From positions 239,103 to 303,102 of the forward strand of contig NW_002476025.1 of the NCBI RefSeq assembly GCF_000189635.1: a DNA stretch of 64,000 bases, in the 5' to 3' direction. Position 1 is the stretch's first letter. Each line of letters opens with the position of its first letter. Shown here in pieces: positions 62,632 through 64,000 of this stretch. A program made the translations under genes and the position numbers. The notes below the pieces were generated by a model that did not search any database, was not told the origin of the DNA, and worked only from the letters and a program-made list of their open reading frames with translations. The stretch comes from Tetrahymena thermophila SB210 (lineage: Eukaryota > Ciliophora > Oligohymenophorea > Hymenostomatida > Tetrahymenidae).

Positions 62632-64000
62632 TCATTATTCGTAAAGATCATAGTATAGTTACTAAGGATTTAAAGGTATTTCAGAAGGAATATTCTTATA
62701 GAAAGAAACTGTATTCAAAATTAAAGAATGAAATTACTAGCAAATCTATTTGATGTTTTAATTCTTAGCTTGTGTTTTATATAGATTAACTATTTTATAA
62801 GAATATCCAAATTTAAACATTCTATTTAATATAGCATTAAAAAATCTATTCTTTTCTTAATGGCCTGTAAAATTTTTATTTATTAAATATCTCTGTGTTA
62901 GATTTTCTCTATTTTGAATAGCATCTAATATCATATCAAAAAAGAAGAAAGAGTAATAAGCTGAAGAAGCTTGATATATTTATATTAAATTTCCAATATA
63001 AATTTTAAAATATTTTTAGTCTTAAATAGGATGCTCCCAAAATAACAAATTAAAAAGTATTTGCTTTTATTCTAATGACAAATTCTTATTAAAGTTTTCT
63101 AATAATGTCTTCCTATCTATTATCTGTTGGCCTTATACTTTGGTTATGCCTTCAATATCTACTATTTCTAAATATAGAATGTTAGGAGATTTTTTAATAA
63201 TTGTGATTAGCTCATCTATTTTTACTAAAGGCTTGTAATAATAGATATAATTTTTGGTTATCTTTCTATATATCATATCAATCAAGTAAATCATATTAAA
63301 TAAAGTGTACAATACACCAAAGACATTAAATATTGTTTCAAATTATACATGTTAAAATTACTATGTGCTTTATTATTAAAATAACTAATTAGTAATATAT
63401 CCTATTAAAAATTAGATAAATTAGGTAATTCTTCCAAACTATAACATAATGTCATGAAATTGTTACTTATCTCTTATACAGTGAGATTTAGATATGTAAT
63501 CTGTGAATGGCATAAAATTGTATGGTATCGATAGAATTGAAAATACAATTATGTAAATCTTGACTTAGTCTTGTTAATTAAAGTAATTAATAGGTAGGTT
63601 ATACTTTGATGCATATTTAACTTAAGCATATGTTATTAAAGCTTTTGATACTAAGTAGATGATAATTTCTTAATTTGAATTTAGGTAAATTATAGTTTCT
63701 AAAGATAGTAGTGTAATTGACTGAATACTCAAATAAAGAATCTGAAAATTATTGGTAGTGAATAATAGATCATTTACAGTTGAGCAAAGTATGTAGTTGA
63801 GAATACCTGGTACCACATAATTTAAAAGAGAAGTCATCAAAAGTAAATTCTAAATAAAATGACTTTAAACTAGGAAGAATTCACCTTTGTAAAACAAAAA
63901 GTATTAAATTGAGAGTATATATACACCAATTCTGAGAGCAATCTAATTATTACTACTGAAATGATATTTATTTTCTGTGTAATATTATAATACATTTTTT
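62632..64000 (-). CDS. Multipass membrane protein, C-terminal part (5' end outside window)
   Basis: Continuous minus-strand frame from the right edge to TGA at 62634-62632, 455 residues visible, no intron needed. Hydrophobic spans appear at IALRIGVYILSIQYFLFY, a segment ending LLNYVVPGILNYILC, ILYLSIQSITLLSLETIIYL, KIYIIVFSILSIPYNFM and FNVFGVLYTLFNMIYLIDMI. Polar sequence from YRKITKNYIYYYKPLVKIDE onward forms a C-terminal domain of about 230 residues, with helical segments (LYLEIVDIEGITKVQGQQII). No recognised motif. The alternation of long spans and a large soluble tail would fit a channel, transporter or receptor; sequence does not decide. It is convergent with the receptor-like gene to its left. 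Confidence 0.82.

Noticed and set aside
1..64000. tRNA genes, telomere repeats (GGGGTT) and chromosome-breakage sequence
   Set aside because: No cloverleaf with matching A and B boxes and no such repeat or 15-mer was found by eye.

Overview
The window is ciliate macronuclear-type DNA, most likely Tetrahymena or a close relative. TAA and TAG occur throughout every convincing coding region and read as glutamine; only TGA ends genes. Intergenic DNA and introns are extremely AT-rich. Introns are mostly 42-150 nt GT...AG, too long for Paramecium. All gene models below were read by eye with that code and then checked for codon phase across each splice. No telomere repeat, chromosome-breakage sequence, rRNA, tRNA or CRISPR array was seen.

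Layout. 1-6.1 kb: two tandem minus-strand paralogues of unknown function, the first running off the left edge. 9.2-18.2 kb: two plus-strand leucine-rich-repeat (LRR) genes, one a 1863-residue multidomain protein, the other with one LRR per 90-nt exon. 18.5-19.7 kb: a papain/cathepsin L-type protease (minus). 21.5-22.4 kb: a Vti1-type SNARE (plus) downstream of a duplicated non-coding segment. 23.1-24.7 kb: a probable mitochondrial protein (minus). 25.3-27.2 kb: a second exon-modular LRR gene (minus). 28.0-30.7 kb: two tandem SAM methyltransferases. 32.3-34.4 kb: a gene of unknown function with a codon bias typical of high expression, whose two introns each carry a box C/D snoRNA. 35.7-41.3 kb: a cellular QDE-1-type RNA-dependent RNA polymerase (14 exons). 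41.8-42.9 kb: a TPR protein. 44.1-46.8 kb: a multipass membrane protein (minus). 49.1-50.2 kb: a coiled-coil protein with a Cys/His-rich tail. 50.7-52.0 kb: two weakly supported small genes. 53.7-62.0 kb: a 2591-residue receptor-like protein with Cys-rich repeats, REJ-like regions, a GPS-like motif and several membrane spans. 62.6-64.0 kb: the 3' part of another membrane protein (minus).

The genes do not form one pathway. The clearest functional links are local: the two intronic snoRNAs are predicted to guide 2'-O-methylation of the same 26S rRNA adenosine. The RNA-dependent RNA polymerase belongs to small-RNA production, the Vti1-like SNARE to membrane fusion and the protease to lysosomal or phagosomal digestion. 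Local tandem duplication recurs: the gene pair at 0-6 kb, the methyltransferases, the segment upstream of the SNARE, and the LRR exons.
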